64,000 bases of DNA from SW4 sp042466115. GTDB lineage: Bacteria > Pseudomonadota > Alphaproteobacteria > Rhodobacterales > Rhodobacteraceae. Under the pieces are notes generated by a model. The model did no database searches. It was not told the origin of the DNA and saw nothing but the letters and a program-made list of their open reading frames with translations. Of the stretch, positions 35,738 through 44,325 are shown in pieces. The position numbers and the translations under genes were made by a program. The stretch lies in the NCBI RefSeq assembly GCF_042466115.1, contig NZ_JAXHBQ010000001.1:1-64000 (forward strand), given 5' to 3'. How positions within the stretch are numbered: position 1 is the stretch's first letter; each line of letters begins with the position of its first letter.

Positions 35738-35956
35738 TTAATCCTCCCAATTTCTTGAAACGCGACGGGCCTCCTCGCCCAGTGTCGCACGCACTTTACA
35801 ATGCACGTCCATTATCGGGTAAGGACCGTAAATTTCGCAACAAGTGCTTTTGGGATAACAATATTTTTGTAAAGACTTACACATAAAACTATTCTAGATT
35901 GTAAATCAGTTTTCTTGCAGATGCAGAAACCAACTGGAATCGTTAGCGGAATCTTG
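35738..35956. promoter_or_regulatory. Divergent control region between the ABC transporter operon and scfR-like gene
   Basis: An AT-rich 219-base region. On the plus strand TTGTAA (35867-35872), a 17-base spacer and TATTCT (35890-35895) form a good sigma-70-type promoter for the regulator. TTTCGCAA (35833-35840) resembles the TTTGCAAA half-sites known for RamB/PccR regulators with mismatches. ATG 35921 is in frame within this region but lacks a ribosome binding site. Confidence 0.5.
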
Positions 35957-37252
35957 ATGCCCCAGGGTCAACTCACCGGAACGCGGATCAGGGACAGGCG
36001 CATGGATCAGGGGATCCGGCAGGCCGATCTGGCGCGTGCGGCGGGCATATCGCCATCCTACCTGAACCTGATCGAACATAACCGCCGCAGAATCGGCGGC
36101 AAACTGGTCAATGATATCAGCCGCGTCCTGGGGATTGATCCGGCCTTGCTGACCGAAGGGGTCGAAAGCGGCGTGCTGGACGGGTTGCGCGGGGCGGCCG
36201 CCGATCAGCCCGCAAGCGGTGCTGAACTGGCCCGCGCCGAGGAATTTGCCGGCCGCTTTCCCGGGTGGGCGTCCCTGCTGGCCGCGCAGCACGGCCAGCT
36301 TGGCGCGCTGAAATCCCGCATCGAGACTCTGACCGACCGGCTGACCCACGACCCCCAGCTTGCCACTTCGTTGCATGACGTGATCACCGCCGTTACCGCG
36401 ATCCGCGCGACATCCTCCATTCTGGCGGACACCGATGACATTGACCCCGACTGGCAGCGCCGCTTTCACCGCAACTTGTTCGAGGACAGCCAGCGTCTGA
36501 CCGAAAGCAGCCGCGATCTTGTGGCCTATCTGGACCTGTCGGGCGCGGACGCGGATGCGGTGCGTTCGCCGCAGGAACAGCTTGAACTCTGGCTTGAAGG
36601 GCAGGGCCATCACATCGTCGCCCTTGAAGGCGGCGATGACACGGCGATTGATGCGCTGGTGCAGGGGCGCGATCCGGCCACGGCGTTCCTGATGCGCGAC
36701 CACCTGACGCGCTACGCCGCTGATGCGCGCGCAATGCCGCTTGACGGGTTCGTGCAATCCGCGCGCGCCTGCGCCTATGACCCGGCGCAGATCGTGCAGC
36801 AAACCGGCGCGTCATTGCCGCAAGTCCTGCGCCGCTTGGCGACACTGCCCCCGGACAGCGATCATCCGCCAATGGGCCTGGTGATCCTTGATGGCGCAGG
36901 GGTTGTGCGCCTGATCAAACCCGTGACGGGCTTTGCCTTTGCACGCGCGGCGGCCTGTCCGATGTGGCCTGTGTTTCAATCCCTTGCGCAGATCGGCCAG
37001 CCGATCCGCCAGACCGTTGATCTGCCCCGCCCCGAAGGTCTGCGGTTTCAATGCTACGCCATCGCGCACCACATCCGCCCGCCCGATTTTGACAGTCCGC
37101 CCGTGACCGAGGCGGTGATGCTGGTTTGCCCGCCGCCCGAACACCGCACAGCGGGAACGCCCGCAGGCACCAGTTGCCGGATCTGCCCGCGCGAAAACTG
37201 CGCGGCGCGGCGGGCGCCCTCGATTCTATCCGAGGTTGGCGCGCCCCTTTGA
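35957..37252 (+). CDS. ScfR-family (RamB/PccR-like) short-chain fatty acyl transcriptional regulator
   Basis: A 431-residue regulator. The N-terminal XRE helix-turn-helix is GTRIRDRRMDQGIRQADLARAAGISPSYLNLIEHNRRRIGG, a pattern specific to the ScfR group that senses acyl-CoA and controls acetate or propionate genes. The C-terminal DUF2083-like part has CPMWPVF and ends with a cysteine cluster (CRICPRENCAARR) that may bind metal. ATG 35957 is preferred over TTG 35915/ATG 35921 by family start and a GCGGA box. It is divergent from the transporter-acs cluster. Confidence 0.9.
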   Translation: MPQGQLTGTRIRDRRMDQGIRQADLARAAGISPSYLNLIEHNRRRIGGKLVNDISRVLGIDPALLTEGVESGVLDGLRGAAADQPASGAELARAEEFAGRFPGWASLLAAQHGQLGALKSRIETLTDRLTHDPQLATSLHDVITAVTAIRATSSILADTDDIDPDWQRRFHRNLFEDSQRLTESSRDLVAYLDLSGADADAVRSPQEQLELWLEGQGHHIVALEGGDDTAIDALVQGRDPATAFLMRDHLTRYAADARAMPLDGFVQSARACAYDPAQIVQQTGASLPQVLRRLATLPPDSDHPPMGLVILDGAGVVRLIKPVTGFAFARAAACPMWPVFQSLAQIGQPIRQTVDLPRPEGLRFQCYAIAHHIRPPDFDSPPVTEAVMLVCPPPEHRTAGTPAGTSCRICPRENCAARRAPSILSEVGAPL

Positions 37253-37318
37253 CTATCGCCGCCAATCGGGCAATAGTTTGCCTGTGCGCGGGGTGGGCGC
37301 TGATCTTGGGAGGGATCA

Positions 37319-37687
37319 ATGGCTGGCAAGCAGGTTCTGCTGATCGAGGACGAGCCCAATATCATCGAGGCGATCCGGTTCATCCTGTCGCGCGATGGCT
37401 GGGATGTGGCAACCCATTCCGATGGCACGACCGCGCTGGACAAGGTTCACAGCGTTGCGCCCGATCTGATCATTCTTGACGTGATGTTACCGGGGCGCAG
37501 CGGCTATGACATCCTGCGCGACCTGCGCGATGGTGAAGGCACACGTGCGCTGCCGGTCATGATGCTGACCGCGCGCGGCCAGAACAAAGACCGTGAGCTG
37601 GCCGAACGTCTGGGTGTAACGCACTTCATGACCAAACCCTTTTCTAACGCCGAGGTGCTGGAGAACGTCCGCGCCCTTGCCGGCTGA
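37319..37687 (+). CDS. Single-domain response regulator (CheY-like receiver)
   Basis: A 122-residue receiver with no output domain. The acidic pocket is E10/D11, the phospho-acceptor is D54 (LIILDVMLPGRSG), with the conserved Thr in MLTARG and Lys in MTKPFS. It overlaps the next gene by one base (TGATG) and lies two genes before a histidine kinase, so it is the likely partner. Confidence 0.92.
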   Translation: MAGKQVLLIEDEPNIIEAIRFILSRDGWDVATHSDGTTALDKVHSVAPDLIILDVMLPGRSGYDILRDLRDGEGTRALPVMMLTARGQNKDRELAERLGVTHFMTKPFSNAEVLENVRALAG

Positions 37688-37965
37688 TGGCGCGCGTCAC
37701 CAAACCGCCCGTTTTTCTGGCCCGCGCCAGTTATCGCCAGCGCCGCCTGCGCGACGCCGCGCGCCTGTTGCCCGTTGTGGCCGGCGTGCTGATGATGCTG
37801 CCGTTGTTGTGGCCCCGCGCTGACGGAAGCGGGCAGCCCACATCTGTCGTGTTGATCTATCTTTTTGTCCTTTGGGTCGTTGTCATCGGTTTGGCGCTGT
37901 TGCTGTCGCGCCTGATCGACCCGGATCATGAACCCGGTGCCACGAATGTCGAGGATCTCAGGTGA
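37687..37965 (+). CDS. Small two-helix membrane protein in the kinase operon
   Basis: A 92-residue protein with a basic N-terminus and two hydrophobic helices (residues ~28-43 and ~53-73). I recognise no family. It is coupled by start-stop overlaps to the response regulator before it and the symporter-kinase after it, so it may assist membrane assembly of the kinase; that is inference. Confidence 0.8.
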   Translation: MARVTKPPVFLARASYRQRRLRDAARLLPVVAGVLMMLPLLWPRADGSGQPTSVVLIYLFVLWVVVIGLALLLSRLIDPDHEPGATNVEDLR

Positions 37966-40637
37966 TTTCCTTTAACCTGCTGATTTTCGTCGCACTTTGT
38001 TATGTGGCGATGCTGTTTACAGTTGCCTTTGTCGCGGAACGTCACGCGGCGCGCGGGCGCGACAACTGGTTGCGCTCGCCTCTGATATATACGCTTTCGC
38101 TGTCGATCTATTGCACGGGGTGGACGTTTTACGGCGCGGTCGGTTATGCGGCGCGGTCCGGCCTTGAGTATCTGACGATCTATCTGGGGCCGACATTGGT
38201 GATGATCGGCTGGTGGTGGATCGTGCGCAAACTTGTGCGTATCGGGCGGGCGCAGCGGATTACCTCGATCGCCGATCTGATCTCGTCCCGCTTTGGCAAA
38301 TCCACCTCGTTGGGCGTGATCGTGACCGTGATCGCCGTGGTCGGCACCACGCCCTATATCGCCCTGCAACTGCAATCGGTGACCCAATCGTTCGCCGTAT
38401 TCGCGCAAGGAAGCGGGCAGGCCTGGGTGCCCGAGGATCTGAACGCGGCCGCGATCTGGGTTGCCGCAGGGCTGGTCATCTTTACGATCCTGTTCGGCAC
38501 CCGCAACCTTGATGTCAACGAACGCCACCACGGTGTCGTCATGGCCATCGCCGTGGAGGCGGTGGTCAAGCTGTGCGCTTTGATGGCCGTGGGCATTTTC
38601 GTGGTCTGGGGGGTTGCGGGCGGCCCAAGCGCGACCCTTGATCTGATTGATCAATCCGCGATTTCCGAATGGCAGCCCGTGGGCGGGCGCTGGTTCGGGC
38701 TGACGTTCCTGTCTGCCGCCGCCTTTTTGTGCCTGCCGCGCATGTTTCAGGTGCTTGTGGTTGAAAACGCTGACGAAAAGCACCTTGCGACCGCCAGTTG
38801 GGCCTTTCCCGGCTACCTGATGCTGATGAGCCTGTTTGTCGTTCCGATCGCCGTTGTCGGGCTGAACCTGATGCCGGCGGGGTCAAACCCCGACCTGTTC
38901 GTGCTGACATTGCCGCTGTCGCAGGGGCAAAACGGTCTGGCGGTGCTGTCCTTCCTTGGTGGCTTTTCCTCGGCGACCTCGATGGTGATCGTGGCGACGA
39001 TTGCGCTGGCGACGATGGTGTCCAACCATATCGTTGTGCCGCTTTGGCTGTCCTCGACGGCGCGCGGCGCGACCGTGTCGGGCGATGTGCGCTATGTGGT
39101 CTTGCTGGCGCGGCGCATGTCTATCGCGGGCGTGCTGGCCTTGGGATATGGGTATTTTCGCCTGTCGGGTGGGGGCACGGCGCTGGCAGCGATCGGATTG
39201 ATTTCATTCGCGGGCGTGGCACAGGTCTTGCCTGTTCTGCTGGGCGGGATTTTCTGGCGCGGGGCTACCCGTGCAGGGGCTGTTGCGGGGCTGACTACCG
39301 GTTTCGCGGTCTGGGGCTGGACGCTGTTCTTGCCCAGCTTTGGCGATGGCGGGATCATGACTCAATCCATCATGGCGCAGGGCCCGCTCGGGATCGGCTG
39401 GCTGCGCCCGCAGGCCCTGTTTGGCGTGGACGGGATCGACCCGCTGCTGCATGCGCTGGTCTGGTCGATGCTGCTGAATGTGGTCGTGTTTTTCACGGTG
39501 TCCATTTTCACCTTTCCAACGCCGATCGAACGGCTGCAAGGGGCGCAGTTTGTCAATGTCTTTGCCCATTCCACATCGCGGCGTGGCTTTACCCAAAGCG
39601 CGGCCGGCGCCGAGGACCTGTTGATCATGGCGCAGCGCATCATCGGGTCGGGGCAGGCGCAGGCCTTGTTTGCAACAGCGGCGCAAGGTCAGGGCAAGGA
39701 CGGCTATCTGCCTGATGTCACACCCGAATTTCTTGAGAACCTTGAAAGGGAATTGGCCGGATCGGTGGGGGCAGCCACGGCCCATGCGATGGTCGGGCAA
39801 CTGACCCAGGGCGCAAACGTTTCGGTGCAGGACCTGATCGCCGTGGCCGATGAGGCGGCGCAGATCCTTGAATACTCCAACCAGCTCGAGGCGAAATCCG
39901 CCGAACAGGACCGCACCGCACGCGCCCTGCGCGATGCCAATGAAAAGCTGACCGCCCTGTCGATTCAAAAAGATGCCTTTCTGTCCCAGATCAGCCATGA
40001 ATTGCGCACGCCCATGACCTCGATCCGGTCGTTCTCCGAAATCTTGCGGGATGGCGAAATGGGCGCGGATGATCAGGCCCGCTATGCCGGTATTATCCAT
40101 GACGAGGCCCTGCGCCTGACCCGACTTCTGGATGACCTGCTTGACCTGAGCGTGCTGGAAAACGGGCAGGTTCAACTGAATACAAGCACCGGAAACCTTC
40201 ATGTGCTGCTGAACCGTGCCATTTCCGCCGCAGGCGGAGACGCGAGTGATCTGCGGATTCATCGCCGCGTCGCCAATGAACACCTGACCCTTAGCACCGA
40301 CCTTGATCGCCTCACGCAGGTGTTTATCAACCTGATCGCCAATGCGCAGAAATACTGTGATGCGGATGTGCCGGAACTCCGTATCAGGGTGCGGCAGGTA
40401 GACGGTGCGCATGTCGTTGATTTCACAGACAATGGCAGCGGTATTGCCCTGGAAAACCAGGCGCTGATCTTCGAGAAATTCTCGCGTCTCACGGATGCGG
40501 GCAAGGCGGGCGGCGCTGGTCTGGGGCTGGCCATTTGCCGCGAGGTGATGGAACGTCTGGGCGGGGCGATTTCCTATCTGCCGGGGCAGGGCGGCGCGGC
40601 GTTTCGTGTGACCTTGCCCGTGACTGTCAGCCGTTAG
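37962..40637 (+). CDS. Sodium:solute symporter-type sensor histidine kinase (CbrA/CrbS-like)
   Basis: A 891-residue kinase from a GTG start. Residues 1-~520 form an SSS-family transporter-like domain with about 13 helices (VTVIAVVGTTPYIALQLQSV; SFLGGFSSATSMVIVATIAL). A linker is followed by the dimerisation domain with the phospho-acceptor His679 (SQISHELRTPM) and a HATPase domain (LIANAQKYCD; DNGSGIALENQALIFEKFSR; GGAGLGLAI). CrbS and CbrA kinases with this layout control acetate or amino acid use. The operon has only a receiver protein, no DNA-binding regulator. Confidence 0.93.
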   Translation: MISFNLLIFVALCYVAMLFTVAFVAERHAARGRDNWLRSPLIYTLSLSIYCTGWTFYGAVGYAARSGLEYLTIYLGPTLVMIGWWWIVRKLVRIGRAQRITSIADLISSRFGKSTSLGVIVTVIAVVGTTPYIALQLQSVTQSFAVFAQGSGQAWVPEDLNAAAIWVAAGLVIFTILFGTRNLDVNERHHGVVMAIAVEAVVKLCALMAVGIFVVWGVAGGPSATLDLIDQSAISEWQPVGGRWFGLTFLSAAAFLCLPRMFQVLVVENADEKHLATASWAFPGYLMLMSLFVVPIAVVGLNLMPAGSNPDLFVLTLPLSQGQNGLAVLSFLGGFSSATSMVIVATIALATMVSNHIVVPLWLSSTARGATVSGDVRYVVLLARRMSIAGVLALGYGYFRLSGGGTALAAIGLISFAGVAQVLPVLLGGIFWRGATRAGAVAGLTTGFAVWGWTLFLPSFGDGGIMTQSIMAQGPLGIGWLRPQALFGVDGIDPLLHALVWSMLLNVVVFFTVSIFTFPTPIERLQGAQFVNVFAHSTSRRGFTQSAAGAEDLLIMAQRIIGSGQAQALFATAAQGQGKDGYLPDVTPEFLENLERELAGSVGAATAHAMVGQLTQGANVSVQDLIAVADEAAQILEYSNQLEAKSAEQDRTARALRDANEKLTALSIQKDAFLSQISHELRTPMTSIRSFSEILRDGEMGADDQARYAGIIHDEALRLTRLLDDLLDLSVLENGQVQLNTSTGNLHVLLNRAISAAGGDASDLRIHRRVANEHLTLSTDLDRLTQVFINLIANAQKYCDADVPELRIRVRQVDGAHVVDFTDNGSGIALENQALIFEKFSRLTDAGKAGGAGLGLAICREVMERLGGAISYLPGQGGAAFRVTLPVTVSR

Positions 40638-40704
40638 GGTCTTGGTAAGCCCTTTGGGGCTAAAGTGATCTTGTAAATCAAACGGGTGCAGGATCAGGCC
40701 GGAA

Positions 40705-41700
40705 ATGCCCGAAACCGATGAACATTCAGTGTTGCGGCGCAAACTGCGTCAAGGTGAACCGGTGGCGGCCCCCGCGGCTGACATGTCGCCGGGGCGCGCA
40801 CTGCGTCTGGCAATTTCGCGCGCCGCAGATCGCACGGTTGGCCTGCGCCTGACGGTGCTTGGCCAGTCGGACGAGGTGATGACACTGGACGGTGTCATTG
40901 ACGAAATGAACGCCGATCACATGCTGATATCCGTCATGTCGGGCGATGATTTGCTGGGGCTGCTGGCAATTGATCCCGAATTGCGCGCCTGCCTGATCGA
41001 AATGCAAACCATGGGCAACCTGTCACCCGTGGCCGCCGAACCGCGCAAGGTCACATCGGCCGATGCCGCTTTGGCGGCACCCGTTGCCGATGCTTTTCTG
41101 GCGATGCTGAACGAAACGGCGGTGGGGACGCAGCTGGCAGGTTGGGCGGCTGCAACGCAGGTTGGTCCGCCGCTGGAATGCCCGCGCGCGGCGGGGCTTG
41201 TGCTGCCCGATGGTGCCTATCGGCTTGTGCGGCTTTCGCTGGATTTTGGCATTGGCGAACGACAGGGCGAACTGTGTCTGGCCCTGCCCGAACACCGCAA
41301 CCCCCGTGCTGCGCCAAAGGATGAACAGGCCAGCGCCGGTTGGCGCAACAGCTTTCATGAGCAGGTGTTGGGGGCGCAGGCCAATGTGAACGCGGTGTTG
41401 CACAAGATGCGGATGCCCATGGCGCAGGTCGAAAACCTGACGCTGGGGCAGGTTATTCCGCTATCGGGCACGCGGGTCACATCGGTGAAACTTGTCGGGC
41501 CGGACGGGCAGGTCATCACCACGGCGCGGCTTGGGAAAATGGCGGGTCAACGGGCGGTGCGGGTGGAAACAGGCAACGCGGATGCGCTTGATGCGGTTGA
41601 TCAGCCGGATACTCGGCTGGCCGTGACTGACACGCCGGAAGTTTCAACGCCTTCAGACCTGCCGGACTCGGTTCAGGACTTGGAAAGCGCCGCGAGTTGA
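40705..41700 (+). CDS. FliM/FliN-like protein with C-terminal SpoA domain
   Basis: A 331-residue protein whose C-terminal ~75 residues match the SpoA (flagellar motor switch) domain: VNAVLHKMRMPMAQVENLTLGQVIPLSGTRVTSVKLV. The N-terminal part weakly resembles a FliM middle domain. No other flagellar genes are in the window, so it is either a stray fliM paralogue or serves another C-ring-like system. Acidic Asp-rich tail. Its 3' end overlaps the convergent DUF442 gene by 28 bases. Confidence 0.75.
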   Translation: MPETDEHSVLRRKLRQGEPVAAPAADMSPGRALRLAISRAADRTVGLRLTVLGQSDEVMTLDGVIDEMNADHMLISVMSGDDLLGLLAIDPELRACLIEMQTMGNLSPVAAEPRKVTSADAALAAPVADAFLAMLNETAVGTQLAGWAAATQVGPPLECPRAAGLVLPDGAYRLVRLSLDFGIGERQGELCLALPEHRNPRAAPKDEQASAGWRNSFHEQVLGAQANVNAVLHKMRMPMAQVENLTLGQVIPLSGTRVTSVKLVGPDGQVITTARLGKMAGQRAVRVETGNADALDAVDQPDTRLAVTDTPEVSTPSDLPDSVQDLESAAS

Positions 41701-42098
41701 GGGCGCATGCCACCCAGATCATAGCCTGCGTTGGCGGTGGCGCTCAGGATGTCATCGGCTGTCATGTGGCCGGCCTGACCCAGCGACCAGACGATCGAAC
41801 AGCGTGTGCCTGACGCGCAATAGGCCAGCACCGGCCCCTTTGCGACATCCATCGCCGCGCGCTGTGCTGCGACGATGTCGCCGTTCAGCGTTTGGTGCGT
41901 GACCGGGATCACCACGAATTCAAGGCCTGCCGCCTGCGCCGCCGCCCCCACGGCATCGGCCTGCAGGGCGGGGGGCACTTCGCTGTCGGGGCGATTGCAG
42001 ATGATGGTGGTGAATCCCGCCGCCGCAATCGCCGCCACATCTTCGGGGGCAATCTGGGGGGACACGGCATAGGTCGGGCTGAGGGGGCGAATATCCAT
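41673..42098 (-). CDS. TIGR01244/DUF442 family sulfur transferase-phosphatase-like protein
   Basis: A 141-residue protein with the DUF442 fold, related to tyrosine phosphatases and used as the rhodanese-like part of Blh/ETHE1-type sulfide detoxification proteins. Start MDIRPLSPTYAVSPQI, then ICNRPDSEVP, and the catalytic loop YCASGTRC (nucleophile Cys94, Arg99). The frame is open for 67 codons upstream, but the family begins at ATG 42098. It is divergent from an ArsR regulator with sulfide-sensor cysteines. Confidence 0.88.
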   Translation of the reverse strand: MDIRPLSPTYAVSPQIAPEDVAAIAAAGFTTIICNRPDSEVPPALQADAVGAAAQAAGLEFVVIPVTHQTLNGDIVAAQRAAMDVAKGPVLAYCASGTRCSIVWSLGQAGHMTADDILSATANAGYDLGGMRPQLAALSKS

Positions 42099-42219
42099 GG
42101 CGCTGTCATAATCCAGCCGCGCGGACAGGTCCAGAACCCTTGACAGCCGCACAGCAAAGGGCAAACATGGCAAGATTGAAATATGATGCCGGACCGCATA
42201 GATGGTTGGAATGACTGCG
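42099..42219. promoter_or_regulatory. Divergent spacer between DUF442 and ArsR-type regulator genes
   Basis: About 120 bases likely to hold both promoters. The only AT-rich patch (AGATTGAAATATGATG, 42174-42189) is a candidate operator: BigR-type repressors bind AT-rich palindromes, but no full palindrome is visible here. ATG 42202 and 42211 are alternative in-frame starts for the regulator. Confidence 0.35.
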
Positions 42220-42543
42220 ATGACCACACCCCAAGTCGATATGGCCGCGTTGGACGCCGCCGCCGGTGAAGCCGCTGATGTGCTCAAGGCCTTGTCCAAC
42301 CCGCAACGGCTGCGCCTGCTGTGCGCGCTGTTGCCGGGTGAACGCTGCGTGGGCGATCTTGAAGACGCGCTGGGCGCAAGCCAGTCCTATGTCTCGGGCC
42401 AACTTGCCCGCCTGCGCGCCGAAGGGTTTGTAGCCTGCGACCGCGACGGGCGCACGATCCGCTACCGCCTTGCCGACCCGCGCATCGGCCCGATCCTTGA
42501 ACGCCTTTACGAGGTGTTTTGCCCGGATGTCGCGCCGGTTTAA
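42220..42543 (+). CDS. ArsR-family repressor of the SqrR/BigR (persulfide-sensing) type
   Basis: A small winged-helix regulator, 107 residues from ATG 42220. The HTH is VLKALSNPQRLRLLCALLPG...VGDLEDALGASQSYVSGQLARLR. Cys35 (LLCALL) and Cys101 (YEVFCP) lie 66 residues apart, the same spacing and context as Cys41/Cys107 of SqrR and Cys42/Cys108 of BigR, the dithiol that forms a tetrasulfide bridge. Two more cysteines (43, 73) are present. With the divergent DUF442 gene it resembles a sulfide-response unit. Confidence 0.85.
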   Translation: MTTPQVDMAALDAAAGEAADVLKALSNPQRLRLLCALLPGERCVGDLEDALGASQSYVSGQLARLRAEGFVACDRDGRTIRYRLADPRIGPILERLYEVFCPDVAPV

Positions 42544-42629
42544 CCTCCAAACTGGCGCGCAACTCCCCTGCACCCTTGCGTTATTCTGCTGGTATGCGAA
42601 TGCTATGCGGGTGAATAGTGTGGGGCGAT

Positions 42630-43991
42630 ATGGCAAGACCGGTTAAATTCCGCGTGCGTGACGGCATCGCAATCGTCACCCTTGATCGCCCGCCCGTAAA
42701 CGCGCTTGACGCGGCAACGCGCGCCGGATTGGGCGCGGTTTTTTCCCGCATTCCCGAACGTGCAGATGTGTCAGCGGTGCTGCTGGTCGCCACGGGGGAT
42801 TTGTTTTCGGCAGGGGCCGATATCTCCGAATTTGGCCGCCCCGCGACAAATGCGCCGACGCTGGCGCAGATTTGCACACAGATCGAAGACAGCGCCGTGC
42901 CTGTCGTGGTGGGCATACAAGGGCGTGCGCTAGGGGGTGGCGCCGAACTGGCACTGGCCGCGCACTACCGTGTGGGCGACGCGACAGCAATGATCGGCCT
43001 GCCCGAAGTGACGCTGGGCCTGATCCCGGGCGCGGGCGGCACACAGCGCCTACCGCGCCTGATCGGGGCCGAAGCTGCGTTAAACATGATGATCACCGCA
43101 CAATCGGCCGATGCGGGTCTGGCGCAACGGTTCGGGCTTCTGGATGCGATTGTCGATGCCCCTGTCATCGATGGCGCCTATGCCTTTGCCAAGGCGCTGG
43201 TGGCTGCCGGAAAGGGGCCGCGCCCCACGTCAGACCGCCGCCAGCATATGGCCGACGGTCGCGCCTATATGGCTATCGTTGCCAAGGCGCGCGCCGCGTT
43301 GGCGGATAACCCCCAATACGCGCCGCACCGGATTATCGACTGCGTCGAAGGCGCGGCGCTGCTGCCGTTTGCGGCCGGACTGGCACAAGAGGCAGACGCC
43401 TTTGAAAGCTGCCTGCGCCATCCGCAATCGGTGGCCTTTCGCCATATTTTCATTGCCGAGCGTCGCGCCACGCCGCTGTTCCTGACCCGCGAAGGGGCCA
43501 GCTTCAAACCGGTTGATCCTGCGGGCATGGCGATCCTCAATCGTTTGCGCCCCGTCTGGCACGGTGCCGCCGAGGCGTTGGTCAATGATGATCTCAGCCA
43601 GGATGACATCGGTCGCATCATGGTCGATTACGGTTTTCGCAAAGGCCCGTTCGGGGTGCGCGACGGCGGCGGGCCAGTGGACAAGGCGGGCTATGTGCAA
43701 CAGGCCATGATCGGTGCATTGATGGCCGAAGGGGCGCGCATTGTCGAAAGCGGTCTGGCCCGCACTGCCGCCGATGTGGATGCGATCGCCGTGCATGCCA
43801 TGGGCTTTCCGCGCCGTCACGGGGGGCCGATGCGCGCCGCCCAAAGCATAGGATTGCTGCATCTATGCCGCGTGCTCGCCCCCTTGGCCGAAAGCAACGC
43901 GATGTGGCAGATACCGGCGCTGCTGGATGAAGCGATCAAATATGCGGATGGTTTTGATGCCTTGCCCGCGCGCGAATTTACCCCAGCATAA
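42630..43991 (+). CDS. Enoyl-CoA hydratase fused to 3-hydroxyacyl-CoA dehydrogenase C-terminal part, NAD domain missing
   Basis: A 453-residue protein with FadJ/FadB-like ends but not the middle. Residues 1-~190 are an enoyl-CoA hydratase: oxyanion loops GDLFSAGADISEF and GRALGGGAELALA, catalytic Glu in LPEVTLGLIPGAGGTQRLPR. A linker reaches HIFIAERRATPLF (~271-283), where family members continue into the Rossmann domain with GAGTMG. Here the frame passes directly (~residue 291) into the 3HCDH C-terminal half (LVNDDLSQDDIGRIMVDYGFRKGPFGVRD). No GxGxxG is present, so dehydrogenase activity should be lost. Confidence 0.85.
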   Translation: MARPVKFRVRDGIAIVTLDRPPVNALDAATRAGLGAVFSRIPERADVSAVLLVATGDLFSAGADISEFGRPATNAPTLAQICTQIEDSAVPVVVGIQGRALGGGAELALAAHYRVGDATAMIGLPEVTLGLIPGAGGTQRLPRLIGAEAALNMMITAQSADAGLAQRFGLLDAIVDAPVIDGAYAFAKALVAAGKGPRPTSDRRQHMADGRAYMAIVAKARAALADNPQYAPHRIIDCVEGAALLPFAAGLAQEADAFESCLRHPQSVAFRHIFIAERRATPLFLTREGASFKPVDPAGMAILNRLRPVWHGAAEALVNDDLSQDDIGRIMVDYGFRKGPFGVRDGGGPVDKAGYVQQAMIGALMAEGARIVESGLARTAADVDAIAVHAMGFPRRHGGPMRAAQSIGLLHLCRVLAPLAESNAMWQIPALLDEAIKYADGFDALPAREFTPA

Positions 43992-44193
43992 TCCCGACGA
44001 TCACGCACATCAGCCCGATCACCGACAGGAACAATGCGCCCAGGTTCAGCGGCAAGACCGCCTGCACCCGCGCGCGCAGCTCGGCGTCATCCAGCCCGGC
44101 GCGTTTGGCTTTTGACACTTTGACAACCGACGCAAGGATGCCAACCAAACCCAGCACCGAAATGCCCGCACCGCCCCAGATCAGCCAGTCCAT
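43978..44193 (-). CDS. Small two-helix membrane protein
   Basis: A 71-residue protein with two hydrophobic helices (residues 4-26 and 50-69) joined by a charged loop (SKAKRAGLDDAELRARVQ). Function unknown; short proteins of this form are common in rhodobacteria. Its 3' end overlaps the convergent hydratase gene by 14 bases. Confidence 0.75.
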   Translation of the reverse strand: MDWLIWGGAGISVLGLVGILASVVKVSKAKRAGLDDAELRARVQAVLPLNLGALFLSVIGLMCVIVGIMLG

Positions 44194-44325
44194 GTGTCGC
44201 TCCGTTTGTAAACTGGCGCTGCCCTAGCGGCTGGCGTGCGCATTTGCAAGCGCGCGACCCTTGCGGCGCGTCAGGCGCGCGGGTAGGGAAGGGGCCACAA
44301 TCCCGTTTGCACAAAGGCCGCCCTT

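Noticed and set aside
39204..40742. 512-codon minus-strand frame opposite the histidine kinase
   Set aside because: Shadow of the kinase domain; no motif, and the plus-strand gene is intact.
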